Below are positions 1 to 7,183 of a stretch of 64,000 nt of DNA, piece after piece. The position numbers and the translations under genes are program-made. The stretch's first letter is position 1; each line of letters starts with the position of its first letter. The notes under the pieces were generated by a model. It was given only the letters and a program-made list of their open reading frames with translations. It was not told where the DNA came from and made no database searches. The stretch is from Mycolicibacterium phocaicum (GTDB lineage: Bacteria > Actinomycetota > Actinomycetes > Mycobacteriales > Mycobacteriaceae): the NCBI RefSeq assembly GCF_010731115.1, contig NZ_AP022616.1, positions 1,116,001 through 1,180,000 of the forward strand, written 5' to 3'.

Positions 1-479
1 TCTCGAATTCGTGGCCAGTCGAGCTGCTCGCGAACGGCCCGCACCGCCGGGAGCAGTGGCGCGAAGTCGCAGTGATGTTCATTGAGCGTCAGCAGCTTCT
101 GGGTTATCACCGCATCTGGGGTCAGGACCGGCATCGAGATGGCCAGCACGTCGCGCACCACGGCCCCGGCGAGCAGGACCGAGTCCACCGGAACACCGTT
201 GATCCGGTGTAAGACATCGACGAGCACGCCGTCGAAGTACGCTTTGAAGAGCCAATCTTCGGGCGTTCGTTCGATGTCGAACCCGTTCTGCCCCAATATT
301 TTCGCCGCTGACTCGGTGTCCGGCTCGGGAACGACGAAGTCGACGTCGTGGTCGGGTTCCGGAGCGCCGTACACCCACAGGGCGTAGCTGCCGGCAAGGG
401 CGAAACTCTGGGCGTTCGCCTTGAAGGCGCTCGCCGCGGCGCGCAGTGCATTGCGCAGTGGGGTGCGTTCAGGACACAT
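1..479 (-). CDS. Nucleotidyltransferase-like protein (3' end cut by window)
   Basis: Reading the minus strand from the ATG at 479 gives an open frame that runs off the left edge of the window, about 159 codons. Near residue 27 it shows a Gly-Ser-Tyr-Ala-Leu stretch followed by an Asp-His-Asp-Val-Asp-Phe motif, the layout of the nucleotidyltransferase fold (GS...DxD) seen in AbiEii-like and GrpB-like minimal nucleotidyltransferases. The substrate cannot be told from sequence. It is divergent from the phosphatase-family gene at 526, with 46 bases between the starts. No toxin-antitoxin partner is visible on the visible side, so an antitoxin or toxin role would be a guess. Confidence 0.6.
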   Translation of the reverse strand, partial: MCPERTPLRNALRAAASAFKANAQSFALAGSYALWVYGAPEPDHDVDFVVPEPDTESAAKILGQNGFDIERTPEDWLFKAYFDGVLVDVLHRINGVPVDSVLLAGAVVRDVLAISMPVLTPDAVITQKLLTLNEHHCDFAPLLPAVRAVREQLDWPRIR

Positions 480-525
480 GATGGACCGAGCAATCAAAGC
501 CGGCGTTCGTGGGTATCGAGTCATC

Positions 526-1299
526 ATGACTTCGATGCGCCTCGCGACCTTCAACATCCTGCACGGCCGCACCGTCGGCGACGGCGTACATCTCGACAGA
601 CTGCGCCGCAGTATCAGCCTCCTCGACCCGGACATTCTGGCGCTGCAGGAAGTGGACTTCGACCAATCGCGTTCCGGCCGAGCGGATCTGACGGCGATCG
701 CCGCCGAGGTGATGAACGCGGTGTCGCACCGTTTCGTCGCCGCCATCACCGGAACGCCCGGCGCCACCTGGATCGCGGCTACCGGCGAGGAACAGCCGGC
801 GTCGGCGGCGTACGGCATCTCCCTGCTCTCGCGTTATCCGGCGAGCAGCTGGCAGGTGCTGCGGCTGCCCCGCATACCGACACGCTTTCCGATGTATCTG
901 TCGGTACCCGGGAAAGTGCTGATCGTGCACGAGGAGCCACGCGCCGCCGTGCTGGCACGGCTCGATACGCCGTTGGGCGCCATGACGATCGCCAGCACGC
1001 ATTTGTCGTTCGTGCCCGGCTGGAACCGGCATCAACTGCGGCAGTTGGCACGTACCGTCCGCGCCCTGCCGGGGCCACACGTCATTGCCGGCGATTTGAA
1101 CATGGCAGCGGGCCCTGCAGCGCGCTGGTCGGGTATGCGGCCGCTGGCGTGTGCCGACACATTCCCGGCCGAGGCACCGACCCAGCAGCTCGACCACCTT
1201 CTGACCGACGACCGGCAGCTGACGGCGCTCCGACACACCACCCCACAGGTGGAACTCTCGGATCACCGCCCGTTGGCTGTCACCGTGACCCGGCATTGA
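526..1299 (+). CDS. Endonuclease/exonuclease/phosphatase family protein
   Basis: A 257-residue protein of the EEP (DNase I-like) superfamily, metal-dependent phosphodiesterases. The N-terminus carries the Ala-Thr-Phe-Asn-Ile-Leu strand, then Ala-Leu-Gln-Glu-Val-Asp with the metal-binding Glu, a central Thr-His-Leu-Ser, Gly-Asp-Leu-Asn-Met and a C-terminal Ser-Asp-His-Arg-Pro-Leu with the catalytic Asp-His pair, so all core residues are present. The frame is open upstream to 421, but the conserved fold begins at the ATG at 526 (a second ATG is at 535). No signal peptide is visible, so it is probably cytosolic. The substrate could be nucleic acid, a phosphoinositide-like lipid or a small phosphodiester. 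Confidence 0.8.
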   Translation: MTSMRLATFNILHGRTVGDGVHLDRLRRSISLLDPDILALQEVDFDQSRSGRADLTAIAAEVMNAVSHRFVAAITGTPGATWIAATGEEQPASAAYGISLLSRYPASSWQVLRLPRIPTRFPMYLSVPGKVLIVHEEPRAAVLARLDTPLGAMTIASTHLSFVPGWNRHQLRQLARTVRALPGPHVIAGDLNMAAGPAARWSGMRPLACADTFPAEAPTQQLDHLLTDDRQLTALRHTTPQVELSDHRPLAVTVTRH

Positions 1300-1364
1300 G
1301 CCTTGTTACCCGTTCCCGGCGACATCAAAACCGTCCACCTCGTGCGGCGTTACCGATTCGAGGC

Positions 1365-1389
1365 GTTTGCCGAAGCCACTTCGCGGTTA
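1365..1389 (+). promoter_or_regulatory. SigF-like promoter ahead of methyltransferase-CDGSH pair
   Basis: GTTT at 1365-1368 and GGTTA at 1385-1389 are separated by 16 bases, one mismatch from the mycobacterial SigF form GTTT-N15/16-GGGTA. It lies 32 bases before the ATG at 1422. It is the weakest of the SigF-type matches in this window. Confidence 0.4.
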
Positions 1390-1421
1390 TATCGGAGAGG
1401 TTGATCCAGAGAGGAAGCCCG

Positions 1422-2099
1422 ATGCTGAGCTCCGAAATCTCGCCTGAGTGCGCAAACGTTTATCTGCCGCAACATGATTCGCGGCTGTTGATCGAGGTCA
1501 TGCGCCACCGCTGCCACCCGGCGGGCATGCGCGTCGCGGACCTGTGTACCGGCAGTGGGGTGGCAGCGATTGCTGCTTCCGATGCCGGAGCGGACACCGT
1601 GGTCGCCTTCGATACCTCGCACGCCGCCATCGCGGCGGCGCGTGCCAATGCCCGACTCGTCGGTGTTCCGATCGATGCGCGGCTCGGCTCCTGGTCTGCG
1701 GCAGTGGAACTCGAGCCGTTCGATCTGGTGTTGTGCAACCCGCCGTACGTACCGGAGCCGGCGAGCCGCGAACCGGTGATCGTCGGCGCCGGTGGCCCTC
1801 CCGCATCCTTCAACGCCGGTCCCGATGGCCGGCTCATCCTCGATCCGCTCTGCGCCGCGGCGCCCGGGCTGCTGCGGCGCGGCGGCACGGCACTGATCGT
1901 CCAGTCCGAGTTCGCCGACGTCGCGAGGAGCGTCACCGCCTTGCGGGACGGCGGGCTTCAGGCCGATGTGGTGGCGCGCCGCACCATCGCATTCGGGCCC
2001 GTGATGACCGCGCGCGCCCGCTGGTTGGAGGACACCGGTCGTTTGACCCCCGGACGGCGCACCGAAGAACTGGCCGTCATCAGGGCGGTGAAACGATGA
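1422..2099 (+). CDS. HemK2/PrmC-like class I SAM-dependent methyltransferase
   Basis: A 225-residue Rossmann methyltransferase. Motif I is Asp-Leu-Cys-Thr-Gly-Ser-Gly near residue 37, and motif IV is Leu-Cys-Asn-Pro-Pro-Tyr-Val-Pro near residue 101. The NPPY signature is typical of enzymes that methylate Gln/Asn side chains in release factors or other planar nitrogen targets. The N-terminal Tyr-Leu-Pro-Gln-His-Asp-Ser-Arg-Leu-Leu resembles the HemK2/Mtq2 branch rather than PrmC, which has a longer helical N-domain. The ATG at 1422 follows an AGAGAGG-type ribosome site. The stop overlaps the next start (ATGA), so the CDGSH gene is translationally coupled. The actual substrate is unknown. Confidence 0.8.
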   Translation: MLSSEISPECANVYLPQHDSRLLIEVMRHRCHPAGMRVADLCTGSGVAAIAASDAGADTVVAFDTSHAAIAAARANARLVGVPIDARLGSWSAAVELEPFDLVLCNPPYVPEPASREPVIVGAGGPPASFNAGPDGRLILDPLCAAAPGLLRRGGTALIVQSEFADVARSVTALRDGGLQADVVARRTIAFGPVMTARARWLEDTGRLTPGRRTEELAVIRAVKR

Positions 2100-2332
2100 G
2101 CCCCACCCGCAGAACCGTGCGAATCGTGCCGCGTGGCCCGATGTTGATCCAGGGTCCGGTCGAAGTCGAACTCGACGACGGGACCCGGGTCTGCTCCGAC
2201 CGATTCATGGTCGCCATCTGCTGCTGCCAGCGCAGCAAGACCTATCCGTGGTGCGACACCAGTCATCGGCGGCAGACCCGGTCCGCCGCCGATGGCCGAA
2301 AGGGCGCCGCCGATCAGGCGCAACCCACTTGA
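2096..2332 (+). CDS. CDGSH iron-sulfur domain protein
   Basis: A 78-residue protein whose centre reads Cys-Cys-Gln-Arg-Ser-Lys-Thr-Tyr-Pro-Trp-Cys-Asp-Thr-Ser-His, matching the CDGSH pattern C-x-C-x2-S-x3-P-x-C-D-x-S-H that binds a 2Fe-2S cluster through three Cys and one His. Bacterial stand-alone CDGSH proteins are small redox or iron-sulfur carrier proteins. It starts inside the stop of the upstream methyltransferase (4-base overlap) and its last 19 bases overlap the 3' end of the convergent sigma factor gene. The usual Gly of CDGSH is Thr here. Confidence 0.82.
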   Translation: MSPTRRTVRIVPRGPMLIQGPVEVELDDGTRVCSDRFMVAICCCQRSKTYPWCDTSHRRQTRSAADGRKGAADQAQPT

Positions 2333-3138
2333 GCTCGCAGGTCCCGCAAGGTCCGGTCCAATATCCGTGACACATGCATCTGCGAAACGCCGATCGAGTC
2401 CGCGATCTGCCGCTGCGTCATGGCACCGAAGTACCGGAGATAGAGCACCTTCTGCTCGCGGCGCGGCAGCGCTGCCAGCAGTGACCGTACCGATTCGCGA
2501 TCGGTCACCCGGTCGAAGCCGGCATCCATCTCACCGAGCGAGTCACCGAGAGCCTGCGTTCGTGCGTCGTCGTCGCTGACGTTCACGTCCAGCGACTGGG
2601 GCTGGTACGCCTTGGCCGCCACGATGCTCTCGACGACCTGGTCGCGGTCGATCTCCAACTCTTCGGCGAGCTCCTCGATACTCGGCGCCCGCCTCAGGTC
2701 GTTCGTCAAATATGCGGTGGCACAAGCAATATCGTGCTGACGATCACGAATTCGCCTGGGTACGTGGACCTTCCAGCCATAGTCACGGAAGTATCGGCGC
2801 AACTCCCCCATCATCGTGGGCAGGGCGAATGCCACGAACCGTGACCCCCGCTCGGGGTCGAACCGGTTGACTGCCTGTAGCAAACCCACCCGGGCCACCT
2901 GGATCAGGTCTTCGAGATTCTCGCCGCGGCGGTCGAAGTGGCGCGCCACCCGGTCCGCCAGCGGGCAGCACCGCAGCACGATGCGTTCGAGTTGACGGGC
3001 GTAGGCGTCGGAGTTCGGCGGTAATTGACGGAGCAGCGCGACCATTGTGACCACATCCGCGTATTCGTCCTGGCTCGAGTCGTCCTCGAGCGGCTCGCTC
3101 ACTTCACGAGAATCGTTTTCCAACAGAGAAACTGACAT
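2314..3138 (-). CDS. RNA polymerase sigma factor, SigF/SigB family
   Basis: A 274-residue group-3 sigma factor. It keeps region 2 (Asp-Leu-Ile-Gln-Val-Ala-Arg-Val-Gly-Leu), region 3 and a region 4 helix-turn-helix (Met-Thr-Gln-Arg-Gln-Ile-Ala ... Gly-Val-Ser-Gln-Met-His-Val-Ser-Arg) near the C-terminus. The Glu-Tyr-Ala-Asp-Val N-terminal motif and the Asp-Asp-Asp-Ala-Arg linker match mycobacterial SigF. The ATG at 3138 is preferred because an AAGGGG site precedes it; the frame is open to 3198. Mycobacterial sigF normally follows its anti-sigma gene (usfX/rsbW), which is absent here, so this is likely a paralogue. Upstream, 3180-3200 holds a direct repeat of ATTGACA-like units, and 3241-3253 a short inverted repeat, of unknown role. 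Confidence 0.88.
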   Translation of the reverse strand: MSVSLLENDSREVSEPLEDDSSQDEYADVVTMVALLRQLPPNSDAYARQLERIVLRCCPLADRVARHFDRRGENLEDLIQVARVGLLQAVNRFDPERGSRFVAFALPTMMGELRRYFRDYGWKVHVPRRIRDRQHDIACATAYLTNDLRRAPSIEELAEELEIDRDQVVESIVAAKAYQPQSLDVNVSDDDARTQALGDSLGEMDAGFDRVTDRESVRSLLAALPRREQKVLYLRYFGAMTQRQIADSIGVSQMHVSRILDRTLRDLRAQVGCA

Positions 3139-3405
3139 GCAGCACCCCTTCCAGGGTGTTACAGCACGCACGACACCAACGATTGACATCATTGACAATT
3201 ACGAGAATGCGACATGCTGTTTTCCGCCTTACAGACGGAACGGCAATTTGCCGTAGTCGAACCCGACCACACTCGGCGAATCCTGAGAATTGAGGCCCCG
3301 CTCTGGACCGGATTCACGCGCCGAGTTGTAGTCCCTCGACTGATGCCGCTTTTGGCTAAGCGGTCACGCTGTGCAACAGCGTTGTGTTTCTCACACTACA
3401 CGCGG

Positions 3406-5208
3406 CTACCCGGCGCCACCACCAGAACGGGTGATGAACTCCTGCGCCTTGGTTTTCATGCCCTGATAGACCAGGTGCCAGCCGTTGGGGTCACCCTTGA
3501 GAACCGCGGCGGTCATGTCTTTGATCTGTTCGTAGGTGGCATGCGGAGGAATCGGCGGCACTTCGGGATCGCACCTGACGTCCAATACGACGGGGCGGTC
3601 GGCACCCAGCGCCCGGTCCCAGGCCTCGCCGAGCCGATCGGGGTTGTCGACGGTGATGCCTTCCAGTCCCACGGCACAGGCGATCTCGGCATACGAGACG
3701 TCCGGTAGCGTTTGTGACGGCAGGAATTTGGGCGCCCCGCCCATTGCCCGCAGCTCCCAGGTGACCTGATTCAGGTCGCCATTGTGGAAGACACACACCA
3801 CCAGCCGCGGGTCGGACCACTGCGCCATGTAGCGCTTGATGGTCAACAGCTCGGCCATCCCGTTCATCTGCATCGCACCGTCTCCGACGAGCGCCACAAT
3901 CGGGCGGTCCGGATGCACGAACTTCGCACCGATCGCGTACGGCACCGCGGGTCCCATGGTGGCGAGGGTGCCCGACAGCGAACCGCGCATCTCACCGCGG
4001 AACTTGAGGCAACGCGCGTACCAATTGGTGGACGAACCGGAATCGGCCGTCACGATGGCGTTCGACGGTATCCGCAGCGAAAGCTCCCACGCGACCCGCA
4101 TCGGGTTCACCGGCCGGGCCGACAGCATGCATTGGCGCTCGACGATGTCCCACCAGCGAGAGACGTTGTGCTCGAGGGTATCTCGCCACTTCCGGTCGGT
4201 TTTCGGCTCCACCAGTGGCAGTAGTGCACCGAGCGCGGCACTCGCATCGGCGACGATGTTGACCTCCGTCGGGTAACGCATGCCGATCGCCGCCCCGTCG
4301 ATGTCGATCTGAATCGCCCGGGCCTGGCCGAACTTCGGCAGAAACTGGCTGTACGGAAAGTTCGATCCGACGATCAGCAGGGTGTCGCAGTCGCGCATCA
4401 TCTCGTAGCTGGGTCGCGAGCCGAGCAGCCCGATCGAACCGGTGACATACGGCAGATCGTCGGACAGCACGTCCTTACCCAACAGCGCCTTGGCGACACC
4501 GGCCCCCGTCTTGTCGGCGAGTTCGCGTACCTGGCCGGCGGCACCGCGGGCACCCTGGCCGACCAGAATCGCCACGCGCTCACCGGCATTGAGTACCTCG
4601 GCAGCCTTGCGGACCTGTTCGTCCTGCGGATGCACCGCGGGTGGCACATACCGCGCATCGCTCGACGGCACCTGCTTGAACTCGTGTTGCGGAGGTTCGC
4701 ACGGCTGCTCCTGCAGATCAGACGGGATCACCAGGGCCGTCGGCGCCCGCCGGGCCAGAGCGGTGCGGATCGCGCGGTCGAGCGCGTTGGGCAGTTGGTT
4801 GGCGACGTTGACCTCGACCAGGTAGTCGCTCGCGACATCCTTGTAGAGACTGTGCAGATCGACCTCCTGCTGATAACTACCGCCCATCGCGCTGCGCGCC
4901 GTCTGCCCGACGATCGCCACCACCGGAACGTGGTCGAGCTTCGCGTCGTACAGCCCGTTCAGCAGGTGGATGGCCCCGGGACCCGACGTCGCCATACAGA
5001 CACCGACGCCACCGCCGAATTTGGCGTACCCGGTGGCTCCGAACGCAGCCATTTCTTCGTGGCGGGTCTGAATGAATTGCGGCTCATCGTCACTACGCCC
5101 GAACGCGGCCACGATCCCGTTGATGCCGTCGCCCGGATAGGCGAAGACGTGGCGGACATGCCATTGCCTGAGCCGCTCGAGCAGGTAATCCCCAACAGTC
5201 GTCGTCAT
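3406..5208 (-). CDS. Thiamine-diphosphate enzyme, pyruvate oxidase (PoxB)-like
   Basis: A 600-residue enzyme with the three-domain layout of the pyruvate oxidase/acetolactate synthase family. The N-terminal domain has Tyr-Pro-Gly-Asp-Gly and the catalytic Glu in Arg-His-Glu-Glu-Met-Ala-Ala; the C-terminal domain has the ThDP/metal motif Gly-Asp-Gly-Ala-Met-Gln-Met-Asn followed about 30 residues on by His-Asn-Gly-Asp-Leu-Asn. PoxB-type enzymes decarboxylate pyruvate to acetate or acetyl phosphate, often in stationary phase, but decarboxylases of other 2-oxoacids cannot be excluded. The ATG at 5208 is chosen over upstream in-frame starts because a SigF-type promoter lies 10 bases before it and the upstream frame is antisense to the next gene. 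The message would have an extremely short or no leader. Confidence 0.85.
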   Translation of the reverse strand: MTTTVGDYLLERLRQWHVRHVFAYPGDGINGIVAAFGRSDDEPQFIQTRHEEMAAFGATGYAKFGGGVGVCMATSGPGAIHLLNGLYDAKLDHVPVVAIVGQTARSAMGGSYQQEVDLHSLYKDVASDYLVEVNVANQLPNALDRAIRTALARRAPTALVIPSDLQEQPCEPPQHEFKQVPSSDARYVPPAVHPQDEQVRKAAEVLNAGERVAILVGQGARGAAGQVRELADKTGAGVAKALLGKDVLSDDLPYVTGSIGLLGSRPSYEMMRDCDTLLIVGSNFPYSQFLPKFGQARAIQIDIDGAAIGMRYPTEVNIVADASAALGALLPLVEPKTDRKWRDTLEHNVSRWWDIVERQCMLSARPVNPMRVAWELSLRIPSNAIVTADSGSSTNWYARCLKFRGEMRGSLSGTLATMGPAVPYAIGAKFVHPDRPIVALVGDGAMQMNGMAELLTIKRYMAQWSDPRLVVCVFHNGDLNQVTWELRAMGGAPKFLPSQTLPDVSYAEIACAVGLEGITVDNPDRLGEAWDRALGADRPVVLDVRCDPEVPPIPPHATYEQIKDMTAAVLKGDPNGWHLVYQGMKTKAQEFITRSGGGAG

Positions 5209-5218
5209 ACGGGCGACG

Positions 5219-5242
5219 TACCCCCGCGATACCGGACGAAAC
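5219..5242 (-). promoter_or_regulatory. SigF-type promoter for the ThDP enzyme
   Basis: On the minus strand GTTT (5242-5239) and GGGTA (5223-5219) are separated by 15 bases, an exact match to the mycobacterial SigF pattern. The -10 ends only 10 bases before the ATG at 5208. Confidence 0.75.
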
Positions 5243-5246
5243 AGGC

Positions 5247-5271
5247 GTTTCGCGGTTCGACCGCCCGGGTA
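5247..5271 (+). promoter_or_regulatory. SigF-type promoter for the 123-aa membrane protein
   Basis: GTTT at 5247-5250 and GGGTA at 5267-5271 with a 16-base spacer, an exact match to the SigF pattern. It points right and begins four bases beyond the left-facing promoter's -35, so the two form a back-to-back pair. Confidence 0.75.
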
Positions 5272-5322
5272 CGCCCACCACAGGACAGTACGAATGAAAC
5301 CCGCTATCACCGGGAGGTGTCG

Positions 5323-5694
5323 ATGTCTGAGGTCCAGACCGGGGCGATCGCGCAACACGATGCAGACGCACAGGGAGACGGACACCGGCGCCGCACCGTC
5401 ATCAATTGGGTGCTGGCCGGCCTCACCGTGCCGGGTGCTCTTGCCATCATCTTGTATCAGTACGCCCAGGTCCTCGCGACCGCGGGCTGCTCCGAACGCA
5501 CCTGCGCCAAGCTGGGTCCGAGCCCGTTCGTGTTCGGGCTGATCGAGTACGGTGCGCCTGTTGTCGCGGTGCTGGCCGTCGCGCTGTCGTTCGTGACCGC
5601 GAAGACCCGACGCGGCATCGTGGTGCCGCTCGTCGCCTGGGCGCTGTTGATCGCCGGATTCGCCGTCCTCACGTTCAGTTTCGAAACCCCCTGA
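5323..5694 (+). CDS. Small membrane protein, three predicted TM helices
   Basis: A 123-residue protein with hydrophobic segments near residues 26-50, 66-90 and 97-118, separated by short polar loops; a Cys-x4-Cys pair sits in the first loop. The ATG at 5323 follows a GGGAGG ribosome site. I do not recognise the family. It is the first gene of a three-gene run (5323, 5711, 5928) driven by the SigF-type promoter at 5247, so it is probably part of a stress-induced envelope response. Confidence 0.72.
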   Translation: MSEVQTGAIAQHDADAQGDGHRRRTVINWVLAGLTVPGALAIILYQYAQVLATAGCSERTCAKLGPSPFVFGLIEYGAPVVAVLAVALSFVTAKTRRGIVVPLVAWALLIAGFAVLTFSFETP

Positions 5695-5710
5695 CGGGAA
5701 AGGGGTTCCG

Positions 5711-5947
5711 GTGACCACCGACACCACGACCGAAACCGTCCGCCCCGCCGACGTCACGGAGGGTGACGTCATCGAGGACCCGGCGGGAGGCCGCTGGCTC
5801 ACCGTCCGCGAAATCCAGGTGGAATCCTTGCCCCACAAGGACATCTTCAGTTTCTACGGTTCGGGGCCCGACGACCGCATCACTGTCGTCGACCGCGAAA
5901 AAGTTCGACGCAAGAGCGATGTGTCTGATGACGGGCGAGCACGTTGA
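5711..5947 (+). CDS. Small hypothetical protein
   Basis: A 78-residue soluble acidic protein starting at the GTG at 5711, 16 bases after the membrane gene, with a GGAAAGGGG ribosome site upstream. The middle contains Gly-Asp-Val-Ile-Glu-Asp-Pro and a Trp-Leu-Thr-Val stretch suggestive of a small beta-barrel, but no family is recognised. Its 3' end overlaps the start of the DUF6328-like gene by about 20 bases, consistent with one operon. Confidence 0.6.
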   Translation: MTTDTTTETVRPADVTEGDVIEDPAGGRWLTVREIQVESLPHKDIFSFYGSGPDDRITVVDREKVRRKSDVSDDGRAR

Positions 5948-6458
5948 CGAGGGACCATCCGACCAGCGATGGGACCGGATGGCCCGTCACGAGACCGAAA
6001 TGGAGCGACTGGACCGCAATTGGTCGAGTCTGTTGCAGGAACTCCGCGTCGCCCAGACCGGAGTGCAACTGCTCACCGGATTTCTGATGACCCTGCCGTT
6101 CCAACAACGGTTCACCACACTGGATGACCAGAGCCAGACCGTCTACCTGGCGACCGTGGCCTTCTCCGTTGCGTCGGCGATTCTGCTGATAGCGCCAGTT
6201 GGCATGCACCGCATACTCTTTCGGCAACGACGCATGTCGCTGATCGTTGCCGCGGCGCACCGGTGCGCCTTCTATGGCCTGCTCCTGCTCGGCATGGCAC
6301 TGACCGGGGTGACCGAGCTGATCTTCGGTACCGTCGCGGGCCAGGTGGCGGGCTGGATCGCCGGCGGCATCGGCCTGGCCGGATTCTGCACGTTCTGGGT
6401 GCTGGTGCCATTGGCGATGCAGAACAGCGGACCCAACGATACCGCTCGCGCACAATAG
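5928..6458 (+). CDS. DUF6328-like membrane protein
   Basis: A 176-residue protein: a charged N-terminus, then Glu-Leu-Arg-Val-Ala-Gln-Thr-Gly-Val-Gln-Leu-Leu leading into four hydrophobic helices, with Tyr-Leu-Ala-Thr-Val and Leu-Ile-Ala-Pro-Val-Gly-Met-His-Arg between them. This arrangement matches the actinobacterial DUF6328 family of unknown function. The ATG at 5928 or 5919 could be used; both overlap the preceding gene. It ends before a strong hairpin that separates it from the convergent csbD-like gene. Confidence 0.72.
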   Translation: MTGEHVDEGPSDQRWDRMARHETEMERLDRNWSSLLQELRVAQTGVQLLTGFLMTLPFQQRFTTLDDQSQTVYLATVAFSVASAILLIAPVGMHRILFRQRRMSLIVAAAHRCAFYGLLLLGMALTGVTELIFGTVAGQVAGWIAGGIGLAGFCTFWVLVPLAMQNSGPNDTARAQ

Positions 6459-6473
6459 TTTTCGCGCAAGAAG

Positions 6474-6510
6474 CGGCCCGGCCTCCCCACAGTTCAAGGA
6501 AGCCGGGCCG
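6474..6510. terminator. Hairpin between convergent genes
   Basis: A 13-base stem (CGGCCCGGCCTCC at 6474-6486 with GGAAGCCGGGCCG at 6498-6510, one mismatch) and 11-base loop, placed between the ends of the genes at 6458 and 6519. There is no clear U-tract, as is common for mycobacterial terminators; it may stop transcription from both sides. Confidence 0.65.
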
Positions 6511-6518
6511 TTCTGGCT

Positions 6519-6755
6519 CTACTGGTTCTGCTGCTGTCGCTTCTCGGCGGCCTCCGCCCCGGAGCGGGCCGACTCGGCCTGCGCCTCGTGCTTGGCCGCA
6601 TCACGTTCGGCGTCCGCCTTGTCCTGCTGGGCCTGCCCCTCACGGACCATGTCGTCCCGGCCGACAACGCTACCTGCGGCTTCCTTCAGCTTGCCCTTGA
6701 CACCCTCGACGGTGCCCTTGATGCCCTCTTCAGGACCACTCTTGTTCTCTCCCAA
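6519..6755 (-). CDS. CsbD family stress-response protein
   Basis: A 78-residue, very polar Gly/Lys/Glu/Ala-rich protein with the Lys-Gly-Thr-Val-Glu-Gly-Val-Lys-Gly-Lys-Leu-Lys-Glu-Ala core and Asp-Lys-Ala-Asp-Ala-Glu-Arg repeats of the CsbD family, which is under general-stress sigma control in Bacillus (SigB) and mycobacteria (SigF). The molecular function is unknown. The start is a TTG at 6755, supported by AAGGAGG seven bases upstream. It follows the 80-aa gene at 6799-7041 on the same strand by 43 bases and is probably expressed with it. Confidence 0.85.
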   Translation of the reverse strand: MGENKSGPEEGIKGTVEGVKGKLKEAAGSVVGRDDMVREGQAQQDKADAERDAAKHEAQAESARSGAEAAEKRQQQNQ

Positions 6756-6798
6756 TGCATTTCCTCCTTGTGTTGTACTCAGGTGCGATCGAAGTCCG

Positions 6799-7041
6799 TC
6801 ACACCACGCGCTTGGCGAGCAGCGCCTTGCCCTGCTCGGCGCCCTTGCGGCTTTCGTGCTGCGCCCGCTTGAACAGATCGATGAGTTCGGTATCGCCCTG
6901 GCGCTCAGCGTCGGCGCAGTAGCGTTCCATGCGGAGCGCGTTGCTCAGGCAGTTCTCCACGAACCAGATCAGGTTGTAGTCCTTGTCCGCGGTTCCGGTG
7001 AAGACGCCGGTGTCGGAGCCGGTATCGATATGCGTGGTCAT
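6799..7041 (-). CDS. Small helical hypothetical protein, stress operon
   Basis: An 80-residue protein, mostly helical and charged, with two Cys (Asn-Cys-Leu and Tyr-Cys-Ala) and a basic C-terminus. The ATG at 7041 is preferred over the upstream in-frame start at 7056 because it has a GGAGG site at the right distance. Its promoter region carries a SigF-like element at 7096-7120. I do not recognise the family; similar short proteins occur next to CsbD genes in mycobacterial SigF regulons, which is inference from memory. Confidence 0.68.
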   Translation of the reverse strand: MTTHIDTGSDTGVFTGTADKDYNLIWFVENCLSNALRMERYCADAERQGDTELIDLFKRAQHESRKGAEQGKALLAKRVV

Positions 7042-7095
7042 ACGCCATTCCTCCAAACATGCTTGATTCCGTTGAACAATCCGGCACTACCGACA

Positions 7096-7120
7096 TACCT
7101 GGTCCATGCCCATCGGAAAC
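7096..7120 (-). promoter_or_regulatory. SigF-like promoter for the 80-aa gene and csbD
   Basis: On the minus strand GTTT (preceded by G, so GGTTT; 7121-7117) and AGGTA (7100-7096) are separated by 16 bases, one mismatch in the -10. It lies 55 bases before the ATG at 7041. Confidence 0.6.
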
Positions 7121-7135
7121 CTGCTCCGGCACAAC

Positions 7136-7159
7136 GTTTGACCAAATCTGGCACGGGTA
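7136..7159 (+). promoter_or_regulatory. SigF-type promoter for the alpha/beta hydrolase
   Basis: GTTT at 7136-7139 and GGGTA at 7155-7159 with a 15-base spacer, an exact match. It forms a divergent pair with the left-facing element at 7096-7120. Confidence 0.75.
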
Positions 7160-7183
7160 TCGAGTGCGCAGGAGTTGATCACA

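Noticed and set aside
511..516. GGGTAT resembling a SigF -10 before the EEP gene
   Set aside because: No GTTT lies 15 or 16 bases upstream, so the -35 is missing.
348..1421. Upstream extension of the methyltransferase frame
   Set aside because: It overlaps the intact EEP gene in another frame and adds only Arg/Pro-rich sequence; the family starts at 1422.
3181..3200. TTGACA-like boxes facing right upstream of the sigma factor
   Set aside because: Although they look like -35 elements, no plus-strand gene follows before the convergent 3' end of the ThDP enzyme gene.
3406..5844. N-terminal extension of the ThDP enzyme (212 extra codons)
   Set aside because: The extension runs antisense through the 123-aa membrane gene and the promoter pair; the conserved fold starts at 5208 with a SigF-type promoter directly upstream.
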